DNA of 64,000 bases from Sordariomycetes sp. S80-01Y (taxonomy: Eukaryota; Ascomycota; Sordariomycetes). The notes beneath the pieces were generated by a model. The model worked only from the letters and a program-made list of their open reading frames with translations. It had not been told where the DNA came from and made no database searches. Both the position numbers and the translations under genes were made by a program. Location: NCBI GenBank assembly GCA_037042185.1, contig JAXQJY010000032.1:1674001-1738000 (forward strand), written 5' to 3'. This document shows, in pieces, positions 45,074-56,199 of the stretch (position 1 is the first letter of the stretch; every line of letters begins with the position of its first letter).

Positions 45074-45485
45074 GGTTGCGGTCGTGAGTGGTGTTGGTGA
45101 AGGTCGGCGGGGTCTGGAATGGAAGGGAAAAAAAATTCGGGGACACCCGAAAAGGCTTATCTTATCAGCGGGACGGACAGTTCCCACCCCGACTGAGTTT
45201 CCACAAGCTAAAGGATTATAAAGTCTTTCGTTTCTGGATGACCATGATTTTATCTGGCATTGGCGGTTCAAAGTATCGATAATTTCCCATCCAGCAAGGT
45301 AAAGACTTCGTACGGAAAATAAACAATACTCGGCAGTTATCTGAATTCAACGCACCTTCGGAATCCATTCACATCAGCGATATCACATTCATAATCTCAT
45401 CATGTTGGCTCCCATATCCACTCCTTCCCTGAGGCCTTACGCTCCAAGTTGATCCTCATCAATTTCGAACGAACATCGTCAACAT
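45074..45485. other. Spacer between two minus-strand genes
   Basis: About 410 bp that hold the DBP7 promoter. No gene is seen. Confidence 0.5.
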
Positions 45486-47003
45486 CTAGCCCGCCGGACA
45501 ACACTCAGCGCCCATCACGCCTGCGCTTCCAAATCCAAGTCCGCCAACAACCATGAGACCTAGAGCCACGGCGGTGGATTCCCAGTCCAACTCCGACTTA
45601 GGGATCACATCACCCTCAGGCACAGAATCAGCCTCAGAGGGCTGGTAAGACTCCTCGCTGGAGTCTTCTTCCTTCTTGACCTTGCCGCGGCTCCGCGGCC
45701 TCTTGGACTCGCGGCGTGACTTATCGACGGTCATCACAGAGCGTGCGTTTTCATCACCGGGCCTGAAAACACCTGGCACGACGCAAGCAAGCATGTCATG
45801 AACGTTAGTGGACCTTGCTGCAGACCAGATACCCAAGCTGAGGGCAGATAGGACGACATCGAAGGTCGCGCCTTGAACCACAGGGTGGTCAGCAGTTGCA
45901 GACAGAATCCTGCCAGTCGCACTGGTTGTCCTCTCCCAAGCTGAACGTTTCTCGACATCAAAGGGCAGATGGATGCTGTGTCGGTGGTAGTATGTGTCTG
46001 GGGCGCTCCACTTCATCCCATGATAGGTGGTGACGAGGTACAGGACCAGATTGCCCGCTGCAATGGTTTTGAACAGTGTTACGACGTACGGGAGGTACTC
46101 GTTGCGGTGGAGCTCAAGCCCAAGTGACTTGGGAAGCACCCAAGGTGCAAGCAGCGGCAGGGCGACCAGCATGCGGCTCGCGAGAACAAGTCCCTTGAAC
46201 GAATCCAGGTTCACGTTACTCGCCACCGAGGTTTGGTAAAAGACAATGTACGTCGCGGTCATCCAGAGCGAGATGATAAACGGACGGGGCACCCAGCTGT
46301 CGGATTTGGGGTGCTTCAGCCGCGACCAGATTCCGCTGTTCTTCGATCGATCCGGCATAGGTGCGGGTGTGAGCAGGATAGCAAGGAAGAAGAGGTTCTG
46401 CGCAAACGGCAACGACACAAGCTGAGCTAGCAATGAGTAGCAAGGCAGCTTTACGATGTTGCGACGGCGGCCTTCAAGGAAGAGGAAGACATTGAAGGGG
46501 ATCAAGCTTAGTTCGACCTGCTGTGCCCACCAGAAGCGGCGCGCTCGCTCAGCAAGGATTTGGAAGGCATCAAGCTTGAAAGGGGTTTGAGTCGCCCAAA
46601 GTCCAAGGTTGCGGTAAGATGTGGCGTCAATCAGGAATCCATCTCGCCCATAAAACCTAGCTGGGTCAGCGTTTCACGTGCTGGGATGGTGTTTGTTTAC
46701 TCACTGTGCAGGTATTTCGATATCACGCTGACTAGCCCAAGTCTTGTACGACAAAATCGCATGTTGAACCGAGGCGGATGATGCAGTCCCGAGACTGATA
46801 AGGGCAAGAATAGCGAAGACAGGAACAAAGTGCTTTCGATACTCGCGTCGCTCACGCGTATCCTGTGAGGGACCAAGTGCGCGGTACGACTGGTACAGGC
46901 CCCTTGCGACAGCGGATGTGAGGCCAGCTGCGAGGACGAGGTGCCCTACAAGGAGAGCGACGGATGAGTAGCTGATGTGCGCCTCGAGGGGTACGGGCGC
47001 CAT
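45486..47003 (-). CDS. Polytopic membrane protein of unknown function
   Basis: Two exons on the minus strand, 47003-46705 and 46656-45486, give 489 aa. The 48-nt intron has a GTGAGT donor and a CTGAC branch site, and splicing joins EIPAQ to FYGRDGF. I chose ATG 47003 (TTCGTC ATG GCG) because hydrophobic sequence follows at once. An in-frame ATG at 47135 would add 44 residues. Eight or more hydrophobic segments are visible, for example VALLVGHLVLAAGL, FVPVFAILALISLG and LFFLAILLTPAPMP, and a last one near the C-terminus (ALGLMVVGGLGFGSAGVM). A cytosolic Lys/Arg/Ser/Glu stretch (DKSRRESKRPRSRGKVKKEED) precedes the last segment. No family motif is recognised. Similar proteins are common and unnamed in ascomycetes. 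Confidence 0.75.
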
Positions 47004-48168
47004 GACGAAGGTTCGCGGCGAGTCGTGGAGGGAGGTGAAAGGGTTGCTGAGTTGAGTTTGTAATGCGCGCGGGTGGTTGGATGTAAGGAGGCCTGAAAAG
47101 GGAAGCTGCGTGCCCCGCGTTAGGAATGCCATCATGGGTTGCGACGTGGCAGCGCTGACTTCATTTCAGATCTCGTTAACTTCTTTGAAACTTCTTCAGA
47201 CATTACAAGAGACAAGGTCTGATCCTGTCGACTTTGTTTCATTCCAAGGCATCATGGTGCCACACACCGCCGGCCCAAGCTTGGCCCAAAGCTTGATTCT
47301 GCGTGTAAGATCCCATGCCGACGTCACCGCCAGACACACTGCGTTATCGGGGCCTAACAATTGATTGCGAAGTACCAGCTTGAATCAACCACGTCGACAA
47401 AGGAATCCATAAAGTTAAAATACAGTGTGATCTCTCCAGAAATGTAGGGCCAGGGCGCTTACGATCCGATACGACTTGATTGCTTTCTTGCTTTCGTTTG
47501 CCAAGTAGGATCCATCGCTTTTCTTGTTTGTTCACTTACACGGTGGCCTGTCCACTTCAAACATGATCCGAACTCGAGGCAAACCAGGCAACGTACTGCC
47601 TCGAGACCGTGAATCTCGAGCAAGCTCTCAAATAAATGTAGAAGCATCCGAAAGAGGCATGTTGATGCCAAGATGACACCTGATCAGCGCAGCACCCCTT
47701 CTTCTACAGAGCGACTCCGACGAAGAGGGTGCACCCCCGGTCAGAGAAGCCGCCCTCTCAGTGGCCAGACCCGCCCAGGCGCCAGGTACCGTGATGCACT
47801 TCTGGTTACCCTGCAGTGACGCAACCCTCAGGTCCGAGGGGAGCAGCCTCGTGTCATGCTAAGCTTCAAAGTTCGTGGCAGCTCGTGACTCGTGCCACAT
47901 GATGGTCCAGCCCCGAGCGATAGAACACGAGTCGCAGCTGGCGTGTACAACCTCACGAACTATATCACGTATCCTAGATCTCTTCATCTTTGGAACAATA
48001 GCTCAACCAGCACTTCAACATGCGCGTCGCCCGCGCCAGCTAGCCCTGCAAACCCGATTGCCAACCGAACTACCCCGAAGTTACGACGACTCGGCTTTGT
48101 GACACAGCTACAGACATTCCATCTGACATATTCGCTCCCGCTTCCCGACCCGAAATATTCCCAGCAAG
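47004..48168. other. Divergent spacer of about 1.2 kb
   Basis: It must hold the promoters of the membrane protein and the sucrose transporter. No gene is seen. Confidence 0.5.
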
Positions 48169-50067
48169 ATGCGCTCGCAAACATCACGAGAAGAAACCCA
48201 GTCGAATTTATCGGCCGAGCCTCGAGACCAAGGTCGAGTCAACGAACGATCTCTCCTGCTGCCTCCGGAAGACAATGGAAACAACGAAACATCATCGCTC
48301 GACAGCTACAATGAGTCGCAGACCACCAAGAGCCTGTGGTACCTGATTCTGCTGACCATCAGCATCGGTGGTCTGCAGATTGCCTGGTCTGTGGAGCTGT
48401 CCAATGGCTCGCCGTACCTGCTCTCGCTTGGGCTCAGCAAGTCATTGATGGCCTTGGTGTGGATAGCTGGACCCTTGACTGGCACTCTTGTCCAGCCGTA
48501 CGTCGGCATGCTGAGCGACAACTGCCGGCTGTCCATGGGCAAGCGGAAACCCTTCATGATCGGAGGCGCAGCAGCTACGATTCTTTCCCTCCTCATGCTG
48601 GCTTGGACAAGAGAAATCGTTGGCGGGATCTTGGGCTTGTTTGGCGCAGATCGTGATTCCAACGGCGTTCAAGTGACTATCATTGTTGTGGCGGTCATCT
48701 GGGTATACGTTCTGGACTTTGCCATTAACACCGTCCAGGCGGCTATCCGGGCATTCATCGTAGACTGCGCACCGGCGCATCAACAAGAAGCGGCGAATGC
48801 GATGGCCAGTCGTATCGTCGGCATTGGAAACATTGTGGGCTACATCGCGGGCTACATAAACTTGCCAGCCTTCCTCTGGTTTTTCGGAGACAGCCAGTTC
48901 AAGATACTCTGCGCCGTGGCCTCGATTTGCCTAGCTGCCACCATCATCCTCAGCACAAGTGTCATAAAGGAGAGAGACCCTAGGCAAGAAGGGCCTCCGC
49001 CAGCGAAGCAGCCAGGCGTATTTGCGTTCTTCTTCACGATCTTCAAGTCGATCAAGAGGTTGCCGCCTCAGATCCAAAGGGTGTGTCAGGTGCAGTTTTG
49101 CGCTTGGGTCGGATTCTTTCCGCTCTTGTTCTACACTTCTTCCTACATTGGCGAGATCTACGTGGAGCCTTTTCTACAGGAGAACCCGCACATGTCCCCC
49201 GAGCAGCTGGACAAGCTGTACGAGGAAGCAACGAGGATCGGGACGTTTGCGCTGCTCATGAACTCGGTCGTCAGTCTCCTGACCAACGTCTTCCTCCCCT
49301 TCTTCATCGCGCCAACCTACGACAGCATCCCGGTTCTAGCGCAAGTCCCGGGAGAAACGGACGCTGCTTCAAGACACTCAGATGAGGTGACCTCATCTTT
49401 CATGGACCGCCTCCGGATCCCAGGCTTCACTCTCAAACGTGCTTGGTGCGGTTCCCTCGTCCTTTTTGCCCTCGCCATGTTCTGCACAGTCATCGTACGT
49501 GAAGTGAGAACCGCAACCGCTCTTATCGGTCTTGTTGGCATCACTTGGGCCATGACTCTATGGGCCCCTTGGGCAATCATCAGCGCTGAAATCAGTCGAC
49601 GCGACGCCACCGTCCGCGCACAAAAGCTCCGGGCTGCCAGCGTGACCGAGAACGGGTCTGCGCACGATGCGGCCGAGGAGGAGTCTGACCAAGCAGGCGT
49701 TATCCTGGGTATTCACAACATGGCCATCGCGGCACCACAAATCATCGCAACTGTCGGCTCGAGCATCATCTTCAAGATATGGCAGAAGCCGCGTGGAACG
49801 CCGGGCGACCACAGCATCGCTGTTGTTCTTGCGCTCGGCGGAGTCTGCGTGCTGGTGTCGAGTTTCTTTGTGGCGCAGATTCAGGACGATCCGAGCTTGC
49901 CAGCTGATGCCATGGTCGATGAGGAGCAAGGCGGATCTGATGAGGCAAGCCACCAGCGCCCGACCCTGTCACATACGAGGAAGCCAAGTTTTGAGCAGAG
50001 GAACAGGGCTACTCAGGGGAGGGCGACGCTTACGCGGAACAAGAGTTTTGGGGGGATGGAATACTGA
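48169..50067 (+). CDS. GPH-type sucrose/alpha-glucoside:H+ symporter (SUT-like)
   Basis: Intronless, 632 aa. About 12 membrane segments start at residue ~48 (LWYLILLTISIGGLQIAWSV). Signatures of the glycoside-pentoside-hexuronide/SUT family are GGLQIAWSVELSNGSPYLLSLG in TM1, GPLTGTLVQPYVGMLSDNC, and the loop motif GKRKPFMIGGA. The second half has FCAWVGFFPLLFYTSSYIGEIY, and a long central loop follows the sixth segment. Fission yeast Sut1, a maltose/sucrose importer, and plant SUT proteins share this layout. It should be a plasma-membrane proton symporter. The C-terminal ~65 residues are Ser/Gln-rich and cytosolic. It is a different family from the permease at 1787, so the window holds two unrelated disaccharide importers. 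Confidence 0.88.
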   Translation: MRSQTSREETQSNLSAEPRDQGRVNERSLLLPPEDNGNNETSSLDSYNESQTTKSLWYLILLTISIGGLQIAWSVELSNGSPYLLSLGLSKSLMALVWIAGPLTGTLVQPYVGMLSDNCRLSMGKRKPFMIGGAAATILSLLMLAWTREIVGGILGLFGADRDSNGVQVTIIVVAVIWVYVLDFAINTVQAAIRAFIVDCAPAHQQEAANAMASRIVGIGNIVGYIAGYINLPAFLWFFGDSQFKILCAVASICLAATIILSTSVIKERDPRQEGPPPAKQPGVFAFFFTIFKSIKRLPPQIQRVCQVQFCAWVGFFPLLFYTSSYIGEIYVEPFLQENPHMSPEQLDKLYEEATRIGTFALLMNSVVSLLTNVFLPFFIAPTYDSIPVLAQVPGETDAASRHSDEVTSSFMDRLRIPGFTLKRAWCGSLVLFALAMFCTVIVREVRTATALIGLVGITWAMTLWAPWAIISAEISRRDATVRAQKLRAASVTENGSAHDAAEEESDQAGVILGIHNMAIAAPQIIATVGSSIIFKIWQKPRGTPGDHSIAVVLALGGVCVLVSSFFVAQIQDDPSLPADAMVDEEQGGSDEASHQRPTLSHTRKPSFEQRNRATQGRATLTRNKSFGGMEY

Positions 50068-50725
50068 ACCATGCCGGAAGAGAGTGAATTACGATACAGT
50101 CATCAACTTCGACACGAGCCTATGTTAGCAAATGCGGGGTCTTAGATCTAGTTCGCAAGGACGTTTTCTTCAGTCGCAAGGGAATAATCGGGGACATTGT
50201 TTCATCGAATTGATTCAATCTATCCAGCAGTCTCGCGACTCGCGTCTAGCCTCCTGTGCTTCAAGGTGAAGACGGACATACCATCCGGGACTCAAAGTAA
50301 AAGCACGTTATCAGTTGCTCACAAGCTCTTCCCACCTCGCGCGCTATCCAACGCTGCCGTTCTCCAAGGTTGAGAGGTGAAGGCCGCTGAGGCAAGAATA
50401 CCACATTGAGTACAAGATTGGCTGAACCCCGTGCCAAAGCTCAGGTTGAAGAAAGCCTAGTTGAGCTCAGACTACAACGTGCTAACTGTCTCCTTTAAAC
50501 CACGTCTTGGACATCCCCTTTGCCACACACAGCCTATCGAAGCCAACAATGACAATGATTTCTACCCGACATCTTCCTCTCCGCCAGGCGACAAGTGAAC
50601 ACGGATGTGTTCTTTCCTCTTCTACTTCTGAGATTTTTAGCTCCGCTCTGTTTCTCAATGGGAGGGAACTTCTCAGACGCAAATTGACCCTTGCGAGCGT
50701 GCTAGATGAACCTCGGATTACCTCA
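50068..50725. other. Convergent spacer, nothing seen
   Basis: About 660 bp between the sucrose transporter and a minus-strand small gene. There are only short frames. Confidence 0.5.
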
Positions 50726-51028
50726 TTACCCGGATGTCGGCGCCGGTACTGGTGGAGAGCCAGGTGTCTTGGGCGCGTACTCGCACGTGCCAACGCTTGT
50801 CCTGCTCTCGCCCGGCAGCGGGCCCAGCGTCGGGTCGTAGGAGGAGACGCCGGCCCAGTAGAAGCACCAGCTAGTGCTTCCGTCGCAGTACTCATAGTGG
50901 CAGTTGATAGAGATGGTGGGCTCGGGAGGCGGAGGGGTGATGACTGGCGCGGACACGCCTGTGCCGAGAGGCACCGCGGCGGCGAGGGTGCCGAGAAGCA
51001 AGATGGGGAGGAAGCAGTTTTGCGACAT
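50726..51028 (-). CDS. Small secreted protein with four cysteines (100 aa)
   Basis: A signal peptide (MSQNCFLPILLLGTLAAA) is followed by a Pro-rich stretch (APVITPPPPEPT). A small core contains four cysteines in INCHYEYC, STSWCFYW and VGTCEYA. The tail is Pro-rich (TPGSPPVPAPTSG). The core could hold two disulfides. No family is recognised. It is intronless, with a TATA-like element about 35 bp upstream of the ATG. It is a typical candidate for a small secreted or effector-like protein, though nothing proves such a role. The antisense strand is also open over this region, but it has neither a signal peptide nor a motif. Confidence 0.7.
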   Translation of the reverse strand: MSQNCFLPILLLGTLAAAVPLGTGVSAPVITPPPPEPTISINCHYEYCDGSTSWCFYWAGVSSYDPTLGPLPGESRTSVGTCEYAPKTPGSPPVPAPTSG

Positions 51029-51061
51029 TATGCATCTGCGGTAGGGACTGTGAGTGGTGGG

Positions 51062-51068
51062 TTTATAA
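51062..51068 (-). promoter_or_regulatory. TATA-like element of the 100-aa secreted protein gene
   Basis: Reads TTATAAA on the minus strand, 34 bp before the ATG at 51028. Confidence 0.4.
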
Positions 51069-51474
51069 TAGACTCAGACGCACAAGGATGGGAAGAGAGT
51101 AAAGATATGAGCCATACTCGGCCATCTTATACTGCCCCTGCTCGACGGGCTGGGAGCACAATGAATCATGTCAGAGACATCCACGCTTGCCAGACGGCTC
51201 TCGATGGGACGGCGCGACGAGCCAAGCCACCGAGGCGAAGCCTTTCGTACGATGGTCGAAGCCAACCGGACATGCCGTTATTATAGAAGTGCTTGCTGGC
51301 AAGGCGTCACTTGGCTCATGTCCTACCCTCGGGGAATAGGAAGCACCGGAACGTCGATGTTTGTTCAACCTTGTATTACATCTACCGAGATCAGACTCTT
51401 CCAGGCTCCGTCACACGCAGCGGCCTCGTCGCATCGCCGAGTTTGCCCGCCCGCGTCCCTCCACCGACCGTCGC

Positions 51475-52088
51475 TCAGAAGACGTACGCATTCATCGTCT
51501 TGAGGCCAGCCTGGACAAACAGGCCGATGCTCGTAAGCGCGCCGGCCTGCCACAGCGCCGAGCGCACCCAGCTCAGCCCCTCCGACTCGCCCATGGCGAT
51601 GTACACGACGTTGTAAGCGACGCGGGTGGCCACGTAGCCCCAGGTCAAGGCATTGAGGCGCTGAGGCTCCACGCCGGCCTGGTTGGCGGCGACAACAGCC
51701 GCGGCGAAGAGGCCGATCGTCTCAAAGGCGTTGTCGGAGGCATTTTGAGCGCGGACGAGCTTGCGCTTGGTCTAGAAAAGGGGAACGGTTCCTGTCAGCG
51801 TGCTACTCCACGGAAAGCCTACAGCAGGCGGGGTTCATACCGGCTCGTCCAGGCTGGTCGCTGTGCTCAGGTGCTTCTTGAAGTCGCGCGGCGCTGTGTT
51901 GTCGTACGTCTTGCCCGAGGCGACGATGGCGTAGACGTGCGGGCCGAGGCCACAGACGTAGGCGGCGGGGACCTGTGCTGTCATTAGCTGGAGCTGATGG
52001 GCCAGGCGGCGACTGCCGGGCAGCGACGAAGACGACATACCGCGAACAGGGAGAGGTTCTTGGTGAGATCGAGACCGAGGGAAGCCAT
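51475..52088 (-). CDS. MAPEG-family membrane protein
   Basis: Three exons on the minus strand, 52088-52041, 51972-51841 and 51771-51475, give 158 aa. Introns are 68 and 69 nt with GTATGT and GTATGA donors. The order is a start of MASLGLDLTKNLSLFA, a first hydrophobic segment (VPAAYVCGLGPHVYAIVAS), and a loop with DNTAPRDF. Next come the MAPEG signature region (RAQNASDNAFETIGLFAAAV, then WGYVATRVAYNVVYI), and a last helix (ALTSIGLFVQAG). MAPEG proteins are four-helix ER membrane proteins. Members include microsomal glutathione transferases and related enzymes, and small fungal members like this one are mostly uncharacterised. The RAQNxxxN-ExxP/GxF layout with ATRVAYNVVY is diagnostic. Enzymatic activity is not proven. 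Confidence 0.88.
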
Positions 52089-52969
52089 GGTTGCGGTTGT
52101 GATATCGAGGTTTAGAGGGGGGCTGTCTTGTTCGGTGAGTGAGCGTCGAGGTGTGAGGGTGAAGAAGGGTGGACGAGGATCCGAGACGGGAGCTCAGAGG
52201 AACCGGAGCCAAGACTTAGCAGCTCGCGAGATGCCATCGACGACGATGAACTCATAGGTGACGATCTGGTGGATGCCGAGGCACGCTAGCCGGGATGTGT
52301 CTTGGTGGCATCTCCAGGTCCCCGTCTCGGCTGCGCACTTCCCCGAGGATAGTGTATAAATCGGTTATTGCATCATACACTCCTGTCGGTGTTTCTCTCT
52401 TCGCCGACACGCTATGTGAGTATGGTCATCCGTGGCCACTCCGTACAGAGTCGATTTGAAGCCATCTCCGGGTCGTCGGGCGTCTCCAAATCGGCGCCGG
52501 GGTGGGGCCTGGTTCATGGACAGATCGGGAAATGTGTTCCCGATGAACGTGCGTCGACCCCGAGCCAGGACTGGAGAACCTTTCAGGGGCCGTTGGACTT
52601 TCGGAGCTACAGTAGATTAATAAGACTGCAGTATTTGTCACGTAGATAACGAGAGTCTACACGTCGAGTTACATCGACCCCAACGTCATCGCAAGGCACG
52701 CAGCACACGTAGCTACTGCACAGTGAGTGAGGAACAAGATGTTCATAATTGTCGCTCAAAAGAAGCGTGGTATGTGAAAAGAAGTTAACGAAACCTCCCG
52801 AAACTCCATAACCCTTTAGAATTCGCAACTTTTTCCCCCAAAGAGAACGCCGCAACATGCCACATACATCTCCTCCGGGTTATCACGTAAACGTCCACCA
52901 TCCCCCCCTATATACAGGTTCCCCGACGAATATTCTCAAAGAAGTGAAGGTTGCTGCCTCCCTCCCTCC
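52089..52969. other. Spacer between MAPEG and GH16 genes
   Basis: About 880 bp with no supported gene. It contains CACTCCGTACAGAGTCG at 52437-52453, a word related to several others in the window's spacers. Confidence 0.5.
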
Positions 52970-53974
52970 TCAAGCACGGAAGGTCTGGGGCGTGGTTCCG
53001 TTGGGCGGCACGGGGCTGCCCTGCTGGTAGACGGAGATGCTGTTGACGGACCAGAAGCCCTCCTCGAACTCCTGCGGGTTGTTGCCGACGAACTCCTGGC
53101 AGGTGGCCGCCTTGGCGGAGCAGACGGGGTCGCTGCCCCAGACCTCGGGGGCGCCGGCCCAGGCTCCGCAGAAGGTGTGGTTGAGGACGATGTTGTGCTC
53201 GCGGAAGAAGCTGTCGAGGTCGCAGCCGGGGGACCCGACGAACTTGGCCGAGGGCAGGCCCCAGAGGGTAGGGTCCGGGGTGCCGGCGGTGATGTCCTCG
53301 GGGATGCCGCTGCGGGGGAAGAACCACACGGCGATGAACTCGGACGTCCACTCCCAGGCGTAGACGCCGCCCTGGATGTCGTTGAAGCCGGCGCCGTAGT
53401 TCTGCGTGTTGGAGGTCTGCATGCCGCAGCCGTCGTGGCCCGTGTTGGCGTTGCAGTCCGTCTCCTTGATGATCGTGGTAGGGTCCTGGTCCAGCTGGAT
53501 TGGCTGGATCGAGCACCCCGGCCCCGTGTGAAGCGTGATGGCCGTGGCGTCCTGGGAGTTGACGCCCTCGACGATATCAATCTCACCCGAGTACGGCCAG
53601 TCGGGGCCGAAGCTCCACAGAGCCGGCCAGCTGCCGCACACGTTGGAGGGCATGTGAGCAATGTCGGCAATGAAAAGGCCCCTCGTGAAGGCCTTGTTGG
53701 ACGTGAGGCGCGTTGACTTGCGGCCGTTGGGCGGGTTGACCTCGGTGGCGTCGGCGCCGAAGCGCACGACACCGTTATCCACTGCAGCCAAGTTCATGGA
53801 AAAAGCCGTCTCCTGGTCGACGTATTCGACGTAGCCCATGGTTGGGTCAGGCTCGGTAAAGAAGGAAAACTCATTGAAGAAGTTCTGTGCGTCGTAGTAG
53901 CTGTCGAGGGCGTACTGAGCGTTGGCGGCGCCGGCCCCAGCGAGGGCGGCGAGGAGCGGGGTTGAGAAGTGCAT
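52970..53974 (-). CDS. Secreted GH16 endo-beta-1,3(4)-glucanase
   Basis: Intronless, 334 aa with a signal peptide (MHFSTPLLAALAGAGAANA). The GH16 active site is complete: SGEIDIVEGVNS with nucleophile Glu131, Asp133 and acid/base Glu136. It is preceded by the usual WPALWSFGPDWP. Further family marks are TLHTGPGC, a cysteine-rich segment (DCNANTGHDGCGMQ), and GVYAWEWTSEFIAVWFFPR. This is the fungal mixed-linkage/laminarin glucanase branch. It hydrolyses beta-1,3- and beta-1,3-1,4-glucans outside the cell, in wall remodelling or plant-wall breakdown. Length is close to single-domain relatives. No GPI signal or carbohydrate-binding module is seen. GC at third positions is very high, producing long shadow frames of low meaning. 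Confidence 0.93.
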   Translation of the reverse strand: MHFSTPLLAALAGAGAANAQYALDSYYDAQNFFNEFSFFTEPDPTMGYVEYVDQETAFSMNLAAVDNGVVRFGADATEVNPPNGRKSTRLTSNKAFTRGLFIADIAHMPSNVCGSWPALWSFGPDWPYSGEIDIVEGVNSQDATAITLHTGPGCSIQPIQLDQDPTTIIKETDCNANTGHDGCGMQTSNTQNYGAGFNDIQGGVYAWEWTSEFIAVWFFPRSGIPEDITAGTPDPTLWGLPSAKFVGSPGCDLDSFFREHNIVLNHTFCGAWAGAPEVWGSDPVCSAKAATCQEFVGNNPQEFEEGFWSVNSISVYQQGSPVPPNGTTPQTFRA

Positions 53975-55424
53975 GTTGATTTTGGAATACTTGCGAAGAT
54001 TTCAAGATTCACGCGAGCCGTTGATCTCGTAAGAGTCGTCTTGTGATCCCGTCACAGAGAGTGTTTGTGCTGAAAGAGGGTATGTATGAGGAGTATGTGG
54101 TCTCAGGGGAGAGATGCAAGTCCGCTCGAAGAGAAAAAGGAGCGTATCTGAACAAGGAAGCACAGCTGACCGAGTTGCCTTTGTTCAATTTTCAATAAGT
54201 CTCTTCAGGTCCCTTGTTCCGAAGACAATGAATGTGTGTTCTCAACAGAGTAGTGGGCGGGCTGTGTTGCGAGAAGCGAACAATGAGTCGTAGCCGTCGT
54301 CCCGAGTCAAGGAATGTGGTTAGAAAGACGAGAACCAGCTGTCAATCAAAAGGAAAGTAGGAGGCCCAAGGGCTGGGAGCAGAGGGGAAAAGGAGAGGAG
54401 AGCAGAATCTATGTACACCTGAGGCTGGCTGGGGAGCAAGACAGCCTGGCCTCGACGCGGAATGCAGGAGATCTATATACGTCGACGGGCACACACGCGC
54501 ACGCACGCACGCGCACACCCAGCCCTCGTCGAGGCATAGGTCCTGAGAGGCCTCAAAGCGCTCTTCGGCCATTTTATCCGCCTAAGCGCACAAGCATGGT
54601 CGAGTTTGAAACGGAGCGACAGCTCTTGCCAAGCCTGGTAGGTGACAGTGAAGATGTAGCGGCGCTTCCCCCGGGGGGGGGGGACCGGGATGTGGCTACA
54701 ACGCTCAGGCGGCTCTACTCCCCACAGTCGCGCCGGATCGCCAGGGCATTGCACCGAGGGGGTACTAGTCGAGGTGATAGGGTAGACTTGCGACAGCTGA
54801 GGGACCGTCCCCTCTCTCCTTTCTGGTCCCAGGAGCGGCCGCTGGCCCGGTTTGCTGGGATGACGGGCGTCTCAGTCCGGCACTACAGGCTTCAGCAATC
54901 ACCTCGAGCCTCAAGCCAGGAGCCAGAAGCCACGGGGCCCAGTTGCGAAACCAGACGAAGAGACCCTGAAATTGACTCATTAGCGGTCATGGGCCAGTAG
55001 CCGCGCACGCATCGAGGGTCGGCGCGGGTCAAAGAAGAAAGAAGAGCCAAGCCATCTGCCAGACCAAGTCGACGGTGCGACACTGGGGGGCCGGCCGCAG
55101 AAGCCACGGAGGCTCTAGTCGTGAGCCGCCGGCCAACCACATTGCATAGTCGCACCTCTCGTGCCTGTGCCTGGCATGAAGACCCCCACTCCCCCTTTAC
55201 GCAGGCAGACTCCGTACGAAGCGTACTGCGTACTGCTGGTACGGCGTCTGCGTATTCTGGGAACATTCTACCCCTGCGCCTGACTTGCCGACTTTCCTTT
55301 GTGGACGACAAGGTCGAGCATGTGCCGGTTATCCCCAAGCTGCCCTCGATAGGTTCGAGCCGTTTTCTCCGCCATGAAACAACCGATAAATGTTTCGTCG
55401 AGCGCGGAAACCGGTTTGCCATGA

Positions 55425-55454
55425 CTGTCTGTCTGTCTGTCTGTCTGTCTGTCT
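55425..55454. repeat. (CTGT)7 microsatellite
   Basis: Thirty bases of perfect 4-bp units in non-coding DNA. Confidence 0.9.
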
Positions 55455-56199
55455 TGACTCCAGGCGGCGGTGCGACTGTCCTTTTCCCGACGACATCGTG
55501 CCACGGCGCACCGCACTTGTGAGATCCAACAGGCTCATTGTGGCAGCTCGTCGAATCCAGCGCATAGATAAAAAAGCGCCCCCCCTGGCCATCTCCATCT
55601 CCATCTCGTCCCAACCCATGTTCGACATTTATCTCCGTGCCGAGACGTCGATCATCGTCCCCTTTGGGACGTCCACTCCTAACCGCCTTCCAAAGCTTGT
55701 TTCCATGAGTGGTGTTTGATGCGCCCTCTCTTGCCCCTCCACCCGGGATGCGACCCCGTGCGGCGGCAAAGCGTTTGACAGAGGGAGACGAATGTTTCAA
55801 GTCGCCGATGGAGAAGTCTTCGTCAGCGCATGGCCCCTCTGGGGAGGTCTCTTCCATTGGCTGCGGCTGCCACTTCAGCGCTTTGATGGAAAAGCCGCGT
55901 CCGGCTCATCGGCTTCGACTTCACCTCGAGAACTGCCGCCGCCGAGTCTTCTCAGACTCGGCATTGTCGTGCGGACGGCGCGTCCAAGGCACGCCAGACG
56001 AGACTTTGACCAGGCTGCTGCGGAGATCGTCGACCTATCAAGCGCCCAGCAGCTCCCGTCTCGACCAGGAGACGGCCCCATCTCAACGCCGGCACCAGAT
56101 AAAACTGACTCAAAAGCTCGCTCCATGGAGCCGCCAACACCATGAGACCATGGCGGAACGCCCTTTCATCAAAGAGCCGTTTCGAGTGAAGACTCGGGT

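Noticed and set aside
52936-53772. Long frames on both strands over the GH16 gene
   Set aside because: They are shadows of the GH16 frame, caused by its very high GC at third positions. Their compositions (Ser/Pro/Arg or Gly/Val only) are not protein-like.
54892-55857. 321-codon minus-strand frame
   Set aside because: It runs through the (CTGT)7 microsatellite, has no motif and overlaps other open frames on both strands.
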